From Liopterus haemorrhoidalis (taxonomy: Eukaryota > Arthropoda > Insecta > Coleoptera > Dytiscidae), in the NCBI GenBank assembly GCA_963971575.1, contig OZ020617.1, positions 41,698,606 to 41,762,605 on the forward strand: a stretch of DNA of 64,000 bases, read 5' to 3'. The position numbers and the translations under genes are program-made. The notes under the pieces are model-generated. The model did not search any database. It was not told the origin of the DNA and was given only the letters and a program-made list of their open reading frames with translations. Each line of letters begins with the position of its first letter. The stretch's first letter is position 1. Shown piece by piece: positions 33,454 to 44,091 of this stretch.

Positions 33454-33806
33454 CGACAGACAGACATCATGCTAAAAATAGTCAAAACGTTATGTAGGGA
33501 CCTCAATTCGTGGAGATCCATCGAAATCTCGAAATGTCAAAATCGGTATGATCACAATACCTCCCTTATAATTTGGCGGTCGGTAAAAAGCAACAAAAAA
33601 TCAGAAAACTAATTGTCAGCTTCTTGTAAACTGATAAATAATGTTTCAAAGATTCCTGTTATTCATCGGCGTATGTTTCAAACGCCAACAAGCGTTCTAC
33701 GTGCCCGGATATATTAAGCAATATTATTTCTCACTGGTCTGTGCAAGTTAGCAAGTGCTTATAGGCGCCAGTAACAATCTTTCTACGTGTTCGCACCCTC
33801 AGTTTG
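32670..33806. mobile_element. 1.14 kb TIR element with sub-terminal repeats
   Basis: Left AGGGTACGAGCACTTAGAAA and inverted right AGGGTGCGAACACGTAGAAA stay similar for about 60 bp (through GGTGCTTATAAACATT versus GGCGCCTATAAGCACT). A sub-terminal copy of the ACGTAGAA word occurs in both arms (32762, 33696). It contains the GACA microsatellite. Superfamily unresolved, no clear target duplication. Confidence 0.7.
33366..33468 (+). repeat. (GACA/GACG)n microsatellite
   Basis: About 100 bp of CAGACAGA/CGGACAGA units, followed by ATCATGCTAAAAATAGTCAA. Unlike the other GACA arrays here, it is not attached to the Helentron-like terminus. The open frame across it is a repeat artefact. Confidence 0.95.
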
Positions 33807-33934
33807 CATGCTTTGGTTTGTAGGAACAGCACGACACATCTATCGCTTCAAGATCAATCGCTTTTCTTCTGCAATGTAGGATCCGTATCCGTATCCTCAG
33901 ATCTGGCTTTTATGTGATCCGGCACATCACTAGT

Positions 33935-35120
33935 TCTTAGGTACCGCCAGCTGCGTGCTGTAAATGCTAGCGCCGATGTTGTCGCCGAGCGCCACAGCTT
34001 TACAATGCTTTCTCTTCTCTATTTCTTCTAACAATCGAATTTTATATCGTTTTTGAAAATGTAGACATTTCGAAGTTACATAGAAACTTTTATCACTTTT
34101 GTACTGTGTTACGGATATAATTCAGATAGATATCTCATTAGAAAAATAATCCAAAACTAATGTTTTATTGTCAAGACAGAGATTAATTGTTCAGAATTCA
34201 GATACGATTCGAATACATTTAATACTTATTTGATATTTTTGTAAGTTAATATAAAATTGACGACTTCCTTTTCTTATTCATGATATTAGGGTTTCAAGTT
34301 TAACTAATAAACATGTCTGAACTTATCTTAAGTGCACTTTCTAAGATATAGATTATTTTTTATCATTTAATATGTTTTAGTATTTTACTCTAATTAAATA
34401 ATCTTATTGAATTTAGTTCTGAAATTTTATTTCTGAAATAATACCAATAAAAAAACAATATAAATAAATAAATACTAAAATTACCTCTCCTACATAATGT
34501 AAAATAGTTTAATTATTAAATTTATAACTAAACATACATGTTTTTGTCCATCAACATCTAGCCAATGAATATTTTGTTTTACTTTTTAGTGTCAATAAGA
34601 AGTTGGTTGAATACCTGACCTAGAATATACCAGATCTTATTGATCGCATCTATTGTCAAGGTAAAAACCTAAACTAAAACATGTAATCAGTATAATTAAC
34701 AGATAAATATAGATGTAAAAACCATTTGATTAGAGTTGATATTTCGGTACAAGTATGTACTGTTGACTAGGGGAAATTTTGTCCGAATCGATATTCACAA
34801 GGTTAGTGAAAACGAATTTAGAACGCTCTTGGAAGTTTAGGGAATATTTTATGTGAAAAGTTTTTTAGTTTCCTGTAGATCGCTTATCAACTCTTAACAA
34901 AATTGACTGCGAGAATATTTTTTAAAATATTTGGAACAATTAAACCTGGATACTGGGGCCAACAATATAACTGACCTGTTATAATACATAAAATCATAAT
35001 AAATACATAACATTTCTTCAGAGAACAACAAATCAGTTACAAAATTCGCTATTATGCTATCGAAAAATTACCCCAAAACAATGTTTCACTCCAAAAAAGA
35101 CAATTTAAAAGAGAAATGAC
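33935..35120. other. No recognisable feature
   Basis: AT-rich, no supported gene or paired termini. Confidence 0.4.
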
Positions 35121-35122
35121 AT

Positions 35123-35250
35123 ATAGGATATTCCAAACGTTTAAGCGGAACCAAATGGAATTTTAATTTTCTTAAGTTGCCACGAGTTAATTTTTTAATG
35201 ATTGAAGTTGGCTTTTGCTAAACAAAATGATCAAAAATTTCAATCAAACG
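35123..35250. mobile_element. Left end of a GTTTAAGCGG-family TIR element
   Basis: GGATATTCCAAACGTTTAAG followed by CGGAACCAAATGGAATTTT. The closest inverted partner is 40037-40087 (AAATTCCAGTTAGTTCCGCT...). If these are one element it would be about 5 kb and would contain the DD41D transposon and Helentron-like copy C; equally, both may be solo ends. Confidence 0.5.
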
Positions 35251-35685
35251 TTAATAGTGTTTATTGTGTCTGCAGGATTTTAAATAAAAATGTCAATGTT
35301 AAGAGTTTTTAAATGATTTTGTATTTGAACTGATACGATGTTGACTGTTCGGAGTTGTATCGGTAACTGACTAAATGTTGCTAACTAGAGGGATCGTTTT
35401 TAGTAGTGACCAGATGGTTATGACTTCTTTGAGATTACTATATTAGTATTATAATAAAATGCAATATTTCATTTTAGAAATGTAAAAATAGTAGGAACAA
35501 ATTAGGATTATTATATTGGGTAATGTTAATGTGAATTTAATTACTATTAAAAATGAATATTTCTATTTAAAAATCTAATAAATGCTTTTTGTGTATTATA
35601 AGTTACTTTTTTTCGTATTTTATCTTTACATTATTAAATAAAACCTATATAATATAAATAAATACCTTTTTTTAATATTAATAAA

Positions 35686-35810
35686 ACATCGATGTATCGG
35701 AAACATCGATGTTTTTCATTCGATGTTTTTTCAACATCGATAGTAAGGCCTCGATGTTAACATCGATGTTAAATATCGATGTTTTGCCTTCGATGTACAA
35801 CCCTAGCACC
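35686..35810. repeat. CATCGATG-rich hAT-like end
   Basis: Dense CATCGATG/ATCGATGTT words on both strands, finishing ATGTACAACCCTAG; the inverted end reads CTAGGGTTGTACATCGA. Related word-rich ends occur at 49815-49935 and 54010-54110. The block abuts the 5' side of the DD41D transposon, whose own left terminal repeat is missing here. Confidence 0.55.
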
Positions 35811-37208
35811 AGTGACCAGTTGCTGAAATCTGCTGGTCTATTCTGTAAGCTTTTCGACAATCGTTTGTACAGCATCAGTCTAAGAAGACAGTGCAGTGTG
35901 CAAAGGTGACACTGTGCATGTGACTGTCGAGAAGTTACAGAATACGCAACGTATCCGAGGGGCGCGGGGGTTATGTCAATCGGTAGCCTGGCTCTTGGGA
36001 ATTTAGTCACTATGGAGCGTTTCTCGGGAGCAGACCGCGCGTTATGCGTGCGAGAGTTTTACAAAAACGGTGATTCGGCGAATGTAGCGCGTAGATAATT
36101 CTGCAGTATTCGATGTTTTCTCCACTTAAATGATGCGCCAAGCATTCCTCTCATTCGACATTGTGTTAAAAAGTTTGAAGAGACTGGTACAACGCTGGAT
36201 AAATCAAAATCCGGGCGACCTAGGTCATCAAGAACGGTAGAAAACGTGGAGAATGTTAATCAGTCTGTTCGTGACGACCCGAACCTTTCAATCCGGAAGC
36301 GCGCAAGTGCTTTAAATGTGCATAGATCATCATTACATCACATTATGCACAAAGACCTAAAGCTGCACCCCTACAAAATTCAATTGGATCAAGAATTAAA
36401 GCCCCAAGATGCCAGTCAGAGGCTTAATTTCGTAAATCAGGTGATTGAGCGAATTTCAACGTTTACCAACATTTTGTTTTCGGATGAAGCTCATTTTCAT
36501 CTTAATGGCCACGTAAATAAGCAGAACTGCCGCTACTGGAGTGCAACGAATCCGAAACGCAAACATCAGAAACCCCTACATTCGCCTAAAGTGACCGTAT
36601 GGGCTGCGATGTCGGCGCGAGGAATTATCGGCCCTTACTTTTTTGAAGACGAAAGGGGGCGTGCAGTTACAGTGAATTCAGAGCGTTATGTGGAGATGGT
36701 AGACAACTTCTTGGTACCTGAACTGCAAAACTTTCCTGGCTATAACCAAAGAACATGGTTCCAACAGGACGGAGCAGCTTCACACACGTCCAATATGTCT
36801 CTGCCACGTGTTCGTGAAATTTTCTCAGGCAAATTGATCTCTCGGAGAGGTGACATAAATTGGCCTCCACGCAGTCCAGATTTAACCCCTATGGACTTTT
36901 TCCTATGGGGTTATCTTAAATCTAAAGTTTACGCCAATAAACCGACTTCACTGGCGCATTTGAAAGAAAATATCCGTCACGAAATGGCAGCCATCCCTGA
37001 GTCCACCTGCCGAGACGTCATAAGTAATTTTACTGTTCGATTAAATGAGTGCCGAGAACGCGAGGGTCTACATTTAGACGATATTATTTTTAAGAAATAA
37101 ATCCCCAAAAAGTGTATTTTAATAATTAATAAACATTTTTTCTATATACGGCTTACTTTTTTTTTAATCGATCCACTAAATATAAAATTTCTTTTGAGAC
37201 ACCTTGTA
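35811..37208 (+). mobile_element. DD41D (rosa-type) mariner-like element, left end lost
   Basis: About 200 bp of leader, the transposase, then a 3' UTR and a right terminus TTTTGAGACACCTTGTATA. The inverted motif TATACAAGGTGTCTCAAAA was not found on the left; the CATCGATG-rich block begins there instead. The element is probably truncated by, or inserted next to, that block. Confidence 0.75.
36012..37100 (+). pseudogene. DD41D transposase, nearly intact, one nonsense codon
   Basis: DDE transposase of the mariner-like DD41D lineage (founding family rosa). One frame of 362 codons from ATG at 36012 (MERFSGADRALCVREFYKNG) is broken only by TAA at 36096-36098 (codon 29). HTH region: IPLIRHCVKKFEETGTTLDK, KSGRPRSSRT, then IRKRASALNVHRSSLHHIMH. 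Catalytic residues: Asp158 in ILFSDEAHFHLNG, Asp253 in WFQQDGAASHT, Asp295 in PDLTPMDFFLWGY; 94 and 41 residues separate them, hence DD41D. YWSATNP and KVTVWAAMSARGIIGPYFFE are intact. It ends DDIIFKK-stop. The downstream ATG at 36246 would omit the first DNA-binding helices. Apart from the stop nothing looks broken, so recent mobility is plausible. Confidence 0.95.
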
Positions 37209-37209
37209 T

Positions 37210-38440
37210 ATAGTTAAGAACATAGTTGGCGATTTGTTACCGAACACTTAGCGACAACTACAGTCTTGTTGATATGTGTCATGGAGTTGCACGTGTATGA
37301 TTTGAAACTTGTGGCACTTTTTTATTTGCGGTCATTTTTTTTTTTAATTTGATATATTTTGAGGTGATAACTAATTACATATACACAAACAATTAATTAT
37401 ATATAAAAGAAAATGTTTGTTTTTTCTTTTGCGATACCAACATAATGTAGCACAATGTAAAGGTTGTTTTACATTATACTTTACACTACACTTTAGAACT
37501 TTTGGCGTCATTCAAATTTTTAAAACTCCCTTCTAAAGTATTAGCTTCGGAGAGATGCATTCAACACCGTCTTTTGTTATTTCTCACTACCAACTTAACA
37601 AAATGAGACATACCGTATGTCCTTTTTCGACTTGCAACATAGAGCTTTCTCATGTTAAATTTTCTATTGCATATTCTATCTCTACTATGAGTTTTAAACA
37701 AAGTCTTATTGAGCCTGAAATGTGGACTGCTATATTCTTGTCAACAGCTTGACAAATTCAACAATAATAATAACCTTTTGAATTGGAATAGTTTCTAGTT
37801 GTAGTAACATAAAAATTCAAAATTTTGATAGTTGCCCCGATTTCCTGAGCACCTTAATACCATTTCCGTATCGTTTTTTGCGTCCTTGAATTTCAAAATG
37901 AAAAGTTTTAAAGTTCATTGTCTCGAAATTAACAATTTTATTTCTATTCTTATATTAAAAATGATTTATAATTTGTTATAAATTATTTAAATAGCTATAA
38001 CATGTCAAATTGTTTATTAAACATGCAGGTTTATAAGATTTATATCAAATATTATTACAATAAATTTTACACAATAAATATTTTAATGTTTTTACAGTTC
38101 TCAAACTTTTTAACTCATGTTTCACACCCGAGTTTCAGATAAAGGAACTAATGAGTGAGGAAGACAAGGGAGAAAGATGGACGAGAGAACTGGAATAAAG
38201 AAGGAAGGAGATCGGAGAGGAAAGCCGGCATGAGAATAGGAAGAAAGAGAGGGATACTGGAGGAAGTACAAAAAAAATAAATAAAAAATATTGTTAAATA
38301 TCTATATTGTATGACCTTTTGTTTTTCATTTCTTTGTAATAGTAACCCTAAACGACGCAAGGCCTAGGGGAAAATAAAGAATATATAGGAGTGGAAGATT
38401 ACTGTCATGTAGAAACATTAATAACTGAAATACAAATTTT
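37210..38440. other. No recognisable gene
   Basis: AT-rich. A purine-rich block at 38153-38270 (GAAGG/GGAGA words) is low complexity. CAGTTCTCAAACTTTTTAAC at 38095 resembles a hAT start, unpaired. Confidence 0.4.
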
Positions 38441-38455
38441 GAATACCAAAAGCTA

Positions 38456-38522
38456 CGGTGACCATCCGTCCCGGTTTTATGTACATTGTCCCGGTGTCCC
38501 GAAAAATGTTTTCGGTCACCCT
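38456..38522. mobile_element. 67 bp mini-hAT with flanking direct repeats
   Basis: CGGTGACCATCCGTCCCGGT ... TTTTCGGTCACCCT: the two ends (GGTGACC/GGTCACC) are those of a Charlie-like hAT and almost nothing lies between them. Perfect 11 bp direct repeats ACCAAAAGCTA flank it (38445-38455, 38523-38533); 8 of these would be the hAT duplication. Confidence 0.75.
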
Positions 38523-38842
38523 ACCAAAAGCTAAGTTAACCTGAATGGCAATGAGAAAAAATTAATGTGAAGTGTGAATATTCACACATTTCAGGGTTTC
38601 GCAGGTATATAATAAGTGAAGGCGGTATGCTGAGTGTGTAGGACAAATTTTACTTTGTAGTAATCACGGCAAAATGAACGATATTTTTAAAATAATTTAT
38701 CGTCTGTTAATCATATAATAAGATTGGTTATTAAATTTACGCTCTTAAAAATTAAATGCATCATTTGTCAAAATATAACTAGAATTTTGACAAAATAATT
38801 TCAACATAATAAAAATGCAAAAAAAAAAACAGAAAAAATAAA

Positions 38843-38912
38843 ATTCACTCCGTACTCGAACTCGAAACCCTTCGTTTCACAGCAGTGCTCTAACCCATTT
38901 CGCTACCGCACG
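38843..38912 (-). other. tRNA-like module inside copy C
   Basis: Minus strand: box A TAGCGAAATGG (complement of 38895-38905) fits the consensus fully; box B AGTTCGAGTAC (38852-38862) fits 9 of 11. Between them GGTTAGAGCACTGCTGTGAA resembles a D-arm/anticodon-arm region. The sequence is not alignable with the modules of copies B, D or F except at the boxes. Confidence 0.6.
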
Positions 38913-39383
38913 CCTTGCATGTGACTGTCTTACATTGGTATAACTTTTGTACTTTGTGAACCAAAAATCACAAAAAATGCGTTATTTTCCGAAAATATAA
39001 TCTGATCAAAAATTCCTGTTGTACTATTTCGGTTCACACCAATATACATTACTTAGAATTTTTTTAGATTTAAACCATCTGGGCTACAGGATGTGGGACA
39101 AATTTTTTTTTGCACAATTTTGCCAAAAATCACATCAAAATAATTTATTTTGCAAAAATAAAAATTTGATCGTTAATCCACGTACTAAGGGCTTTCATTT
39201 AATACCCTACTCAGAATAAAAAAAAAAAAAATGTTTTCGATGAGCACGTATTTGTTTATATTTTTAGGGGGGTATGTTTTTTAGATGTTTTAGTATTTTT
39301 CCTATGTGCGGGTCAAAGAGTTGTATAAGCATGCCAAATTTCAACTCTCTAGGTTTAGCCGTTTGGCTACAATTTTTACCGAA

Positions 39384-39394
39384 CAGACAGACAC

Positions 39395-39484
<90 letters not shown>
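39384..39484 (-). repeat. (GACA)n microsatellite, about 25 units
   Basis: Nearly pure CAGA/GACA array at the fixed position near the 5' end of Helentron-like copy C. Other copies have only 2-5 units, so this is an in-place expansion. Confidence 0.97.
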
Positions 39485-39616
39485 GACAAAATGACGGTAT
39501 AAGGGTTTTTTGGTCATACCTACAAAACCCTAAAAAAGAGGGAGAGATATAAATTAAAACTGTCAAGCGTATTTTTATATCAAAATTTCTACTTTAAGAC
39601 TTGTTCGACATTTCCG

Positions 39617-39735
39617 GTTGCTAAATTAAGAATTATCCCTAACTCAAGTTAAAATCATTTGTTTTTGTATGTTGTAGCATACAAAAACAAATGATTTTAA
39701 CTCGAATTAGAGAAAACTCTTACGTTAGGAACCCA
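39617..39735. repeat. Long palindrome, about 55 bp arms
   Basis: Centre 39673-39678 (TTGTAG). The innermost 25 bp of each arm (CATACAAAAACAAATGATTT...) pair perfectly; further out the arms stay about 75-80% complementary to about 39617/39735. Could be a foldback element or a source of a small-RNA hairpin. Confidence 0.85.
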
Positions 39736-40036
39736 CCATAAGAAGACCCTAAGCATGAGGCGCGCACCCAGAATTTTTCTTGATGGCTCAGAAATCATTT
39801 TTTTTTTTTTCTTAGGGGGATTCAGAAACCCGTGGGGCGGTTACTACAAGAAAAATGTGTCCCTTAAAAGTGTTTTTGGATGTGGGGAGTCAATCCCGCA
39901 TTATCACTTCTAGATGAACTCTGATAAAAGAAAAATAATCTCCTGGTATCAATCAGGGTGTAATTACGTGAATTTTTAGGTTTAATAATTTTTATACAAT
40001 GCATTTATATTGCATAAAGTATGTTTTTTTAGTTGA

Positions 40037-40087
40037 CTTAACAAAATGAAAATTCCAGTTAGTTCCGCTTAAACGTTTTAAATAGCA
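40037..40087. mobile_element. Right end of a GTTTAAGCGG-family TIR element
   Basis: Inverted reading: GCTATTTAAAACGTTTAAGC then GGAACTAACTGGAATTTTCA, closely matching the left end at 35123. Confidence 0.5.
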
Positions 40088-40274
40088 TATAGTTCTAATT
40101 TGACAATAATATTTATGGGAAACAGTGGTACAAATATTTTTCCGTAATTAAAAAAAATAATAATAATTTTTGCCAGTTTTTGCTTTTAAAATTACAATAA
40201 ACTTAATTCTTAAACAATAAATTATTAAGAACATTTAAAATATTATTTCAAATTTTTTTTAGGTTATTGTAGGG

Positions 40275-40300
40275 TCTCGAGTATAAAAAGGTTAAGAACC
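40275..40300. other. hAT-like end motif
   Basis: The inverted reading CAGCGGTTCTTAACCTTTTT resembles Charlie-type hAT ends. No partner was located. Confidence 0.4.
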
Positions 40301-40349
40301 GCTGGCCAGTTGACAGCGCATACCACAATGTACTGATGAGCTGCCGATG

Positions 40350-40686
40350 ACGATGAATAAAGTCGTTTATAATAGTTCCATAACTTAATGCATAGCATAT
40401 CCATAAAGATGGGACAAAAGGGTTTCAGAGTTCTGAACATCTTTTTCTAATAAACAGAAAGAGGGTACTGTATTTTGATTCTATGGTTGTGCTACGTACT
40501 TATTATAAACGAGGCTTTAAACATGGTTTAAAATAGACACATAACATAAGCACATTGCACGGCATGTAGATGAATCAAAGGACCATCATAGTTCTGTCTA
40601 TAATTCGAATATCTGTTTATAACAAATAGAACAAAGGTAGTCATTTTCATGCCAAGTAATGCGGTTATGTTATGGCTATTATAAAC
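40350..40686. mobile_element. Two adjoining copies of the GCCTGGTTTATAATA TIR family
   Basis: Ends with CTATTATAAACCTGGC (right end 40686) followed by TTAA, and contains an internal end CTTATTATAAACGAGGCTTT near 40498-40517 followed by a new start CATGGTTTAAAATAGACACA. It matches both ends of the intact element at 52066-52563. The left copy lacks its first bases. Confidence 0.65.
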
Positions 40687-41049
40687 CTGGCTTAAGTCAT
40701 ATGAGAAAAATGTCAGCCACTATAAAGACGAAAAGGAAGCAATGACACACTGTGTTTTTATTCTATTACGGTGCCGTTCGACAATTTGACATCGCTATAT
40801 TCAGGAAAATTAATAAAACGATATCTTAATATCCGATTTATTATACCCAAGGCAAAAAAAAAAAATGAATAAATAAATAAATATAGGTGTAGGCTTGTTG
40901 TGTACACCAGTTATGGCGAAAAAAATCACTAAAAACGGGCTTGAGCCCCTCCACCAAAAGTTCGAAATACACGTGGTTTTTACGTACTGCTTGTCAAAAT
41001 ACAAATGGTGAGCACCCCCCCCCCCCAAGAGCCTCAAAATGATATGGTT

Positions 41050-42036
41050 GTTATGGGTTTTTGGATCAAACGGCTTAACATAGAAAGTTGAAACTATTTG
41101 AACCACATATATGAAAAAATACTGAGAGTTCAAAAAACACATCCCCAGGTAAATATAAACAAATATGTAATAAATGAAAAATAAATATTTTTTTAAAATA
41201 GTGAGTGGGGTAGCAAATAAAACCTCTCAATGCGTGGATAGACAAGCAAATTTTTATTTTTGAAAAATCTTTTTTTTATGTAATATTTGCCAAAAATATG
41301 TAAAAAAAACTTTTGTCCCCCACCCAATCTTACAGGGGGATTGATCTAAAAATCTGAAAAAAAAAATCTCCGTAATGTACATTGATGCGAACCGGAATAG
41401 TTCAACAGGAATATTTGACCAGATTAGTTTTTCGAAAAATACCGATTTTTTTGTGGCGTTGAAAAAAATTATTATTTAAAATTTTTTTATTGTGAGGTAT
41501 CCAAACATATATAGAGGAACGAAATGTAGTTTTCTAAAATTCGTTTCTTTCAATACGAGAGGAATTTTTGATAAGATTTCGGTTTTGGAAAATATTGCAG
41601 TGTTTTTGACAAAATTAATTATTTATTTAATTCATGGCTAGTAATAATGTTATGGATTTTTTGTAAATATGGCTAAGGTAGTGTATGTCTTTTATTGATA
41701 TTAAAAATATAATAAAAAATTGTTAACAGATGAGAACGAATCGCCTTCTTAAGGAGCTTGCACTCATAAACTCGATCATTAAGCGTGCAGAAAAATATGG
41801 CTAGGATTTTTTATTTTATATTTTCTAATGACGCAAATTATTTAAATTTATTTTAAACAAATTAAATGGAAACTCTTAGTTAGTACTCAAATATCGAATA
41901 AAAATGATTATCAAAAATCATGATTTTGATGTGATTATAGAAAAAAAAAAAATGTCTTAGCATTCTGTTGACTTCTTACACTTATTAAATACCTACAAAA
42001 CCCTGAAATGTTTGAAAATTCACACTTCCCTTTTTT
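41050..42036 (+). mobile_element. Helentron-like element, older diverged copy H
   Basis: Same order of blocks as the younger copies: AAACGGCTTAACATAGAAAG, ACACATCCCCAGG, TGTACATTGATGCGAACCGG, GGAATATTTGACCAGATTAG, and a preserved 3' end TACCTACAAAACCCTGAAAT with its hairpin near 42020. The 5' hairpin and GTCT block are gone. It shares with copy G an extra segment (AATTATTTATTTAATTCATG). No convincing tRNA-like module in the slot. Confidence 0.65.
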
Positions 42037-42039
42037 TTC

Positions 42040-43630
42040 ATCACTTATTTTCAAAGCAAGGACTACTTCTTTGAGCGCCCCTTAAAAAAAATCCTAGGTG
42101 CGCGATTGGTGTATACATAGCCGGCCCACGAAAAGTTTATCACAAAAATAAGTAATTTTATTTTAAATTAATAAAAATATTCAAATAAGTTGGCATTATT
42201 GCTTGTAATTCGTGTTAGTTAAAGGGTAGGCATATCATCACGCGCCCTCGGAAAAAAAGCCCAAATTATATCTAATTTCTATCGTGTTTATTTTCAAAAT
42301 CAGTACAGTTCTTTTATTCAAATTATTAAATGAAACAATTTTTATTGATATTGTAATGTCTTATTGAAATTATAAATGCTTTAAATTTACTCTGTCGACT
42401 GTATCTTTGCAACGCTGACCCGATTGTGTAAAATTGGTGTAATCGGCCTAAAACCGGCCCTGTTTTCGAGACTTATCCCCATTTATGTAATGTTAAAATG
42501 GCACCACTTAACACTATTTCGTTTTACACTTTAAATTCCAAGAACGTATTTTGAGGAAAAATAAAAACAACACACATAAGTGCATTACACTATTAGGTAA
42601 GGTTAGTATTGCAAAACTGCAACATAAAATACTGAATCAAAATAAAAAATGATGTACATACCACATCTTGCATCCAAGTATCCATATTTCAGTGAATTCA
42701 AAATAAAAACAACATTATAACAGCACTCGGCAACAACTGTCCACATCAGAGCATAACAAGTGTTATTTTTGAAAGTAAAAATCGTTGTACAAGAGCCAAA
42801 ATTATCACAAATAAAAATAACCCATTTTCCTGGACACTTTCATTTTTAATGGAAAATTTTCATACACATAATTTTGTGGACATTTAACAAGACGTACACT
42901 ATAATAAAAAAAAAGTGTTACACCTACCACTAACAAGAACAAACGTCAACTGAAGGAACTTCTTAGATGACCACGTGCTTAATACGGAACCACGAAATAA
43001 GAAACTTCTTCGTTAGACTTCGGTTATCTTCGGGATATAATTAAAAATGCCGTTTTTTATTTTTATTGATTGCTGTTTTGTTTACACTTGGTGTAATAGA
43101 AATAATAAACCTATCGATCTGCCAAAAATAGCAGTTTGATAAGTAATCTTTTATTTATTTAGTGTATTCGTTAACTGTATGGATACTTGATTGTCTCAAT
43201 TAGTTCGTGTTTGAAATTACATTTGTGAAATAAAAATAGTAAAATGACCATGATACATAAAGTAGAAGGTCGCACAGATGGGACCCAGTTTCCTATAGGT
43301 TGAAGATCTATTTTTGTTTAAATATGTGCTATTTTTATATAATTATATTAATATATAGGTTTACTGCAACAAATTCCAGTGGCAAAACATATCAACATAT
43401 TTTAGACTACATTTTTGACATTTTTAAGACATGCATTCTTCAATCTGTACAATTTTACTTATGTTTTGGTCCATGTCCAACAACAAACTCGGGTCGTGCA
43501 CTAAACCAATGGTTCCTAAATTGTGGTCCACGCCCCCTTGGGAGACACATAATTATAGTTACTTAAACATTTTTGGCGCACAGCAACGATGACTATTTGC
43601 GAACAAATAATTGTAGGGATCCGCAGTTAA
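42040..43630. other. No gene; hAT-like end motifs at 42461 and 43507
   Basis: CTAAAACCGGCCCTG (to 42461) is the inverted form of the CAGRGCCGG ends of the hAT at 61.6 kb. AATGGTTCCTAAATTGTGGT near 43510 resembles a Charlie-type hAT start. Neither has a partner. The open frame at 43300-43566 overlaps this end and shows no protein motif. Confidence 0.35.
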
Positions 43631-43632
43631 TA

Positions 43633-43900
43633 TCTTTATATATAAAAATCAATTTGTTTGTTTGTTTGTCCTTTATACAAAGCCAAACGGATGGACCGGT
43701 TTTCACCAAATTTAGTACAGAGGGGTAAAATAATCCGGGGAAGGTTTTAGTGAGGGTTCAAACTTCGTTCATGTCCCGTAGGGGGCGTTATGCGGGGAAA
43801 CCATCATTTTTCACTCTCTGTGCAGTTTTATTTGATTACGTAGGCTAAACCTTAAGAGGTTTATTGATATAATGTAGACAAAAAATGTAGATCTTAACTA
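43633..43900 (+). repeat. (GTTT)n-associated dispersed-repeat start
   Basis: TATCTTTATATATAAAAATC then GTTTGTTTGTTTGTCC, AAGCCAAACGGATGGACCGG and TTCACCAAATTTAGTACAGA. This block type starts many insect dispersed repeats with a tetranucleotide run near the 5' end. It is unrelated in sequence to the Helentron-like family here, and no end could be defined. Confidence 0.5.
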
Positions 43901-44091
43901 GATCTAAATTGAAGCCCGCGAGAGCATATACCTATCATGCACCGATATCGTGTATTGGGCATTTTTCTGTTTTTAAACGTAATAATTTTTGTATTATAAG
44001 TATTTTGTATATAGAGATATATCAATTATTTTAGACTAATAAATTAGACCATTTCACGTAGAGTCATAATATTAGAATGACACAGGAAATA

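Larger units (their letters stand above)
32355..33932. mobile_element. Possible outer hAT-like element with GTGCCGGA ends
   Basis: Left GTGGTGTGCCGGAATTACGT and inverted right GTGATGTGCCGGATCACATA, each followed inward by clustered CCGTATCC/GGATACGG words. A matching 8 bp duplication was not found, so these could be two unrelated ends. The region encloses the TIR element at 32670-33806. Confidence 0.4.
38563..39537 (-). mobile_element. Helentron/DINE-like element, copy C
   Basis: Complete copy in reverse orientation: 3' end at 38563 (AATGTGAAGTGTGAATATTC, GGGTTTCGCAGGTAT), 5' end at 39537 (ATACCTACAAAACCCTAAAA). The 5' microsatellite is greatly expanded (39384-39484). The interior carries a tRNA-like module unlike that of copy B. 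Terminal hairpins are intact apart from one mismatch in the 3' hairpin stem. Confidence 0.8.

Noticed and set aside
33355..33612. ORF with a repeated DRQT pattern at 33355-33612
   Set aside because: Translation of a (GACA)n microsatellite.
38153..38275. Purine-rich tract as a regulatory site
   Set aside because: Simple GAAGG/GGAGA low complexity with no nearby gene to regulate.
39384..39484. CRISPR-like array
   Set aside because: Pure tetranucleotide repetition without spacers, in an insect-type genome.
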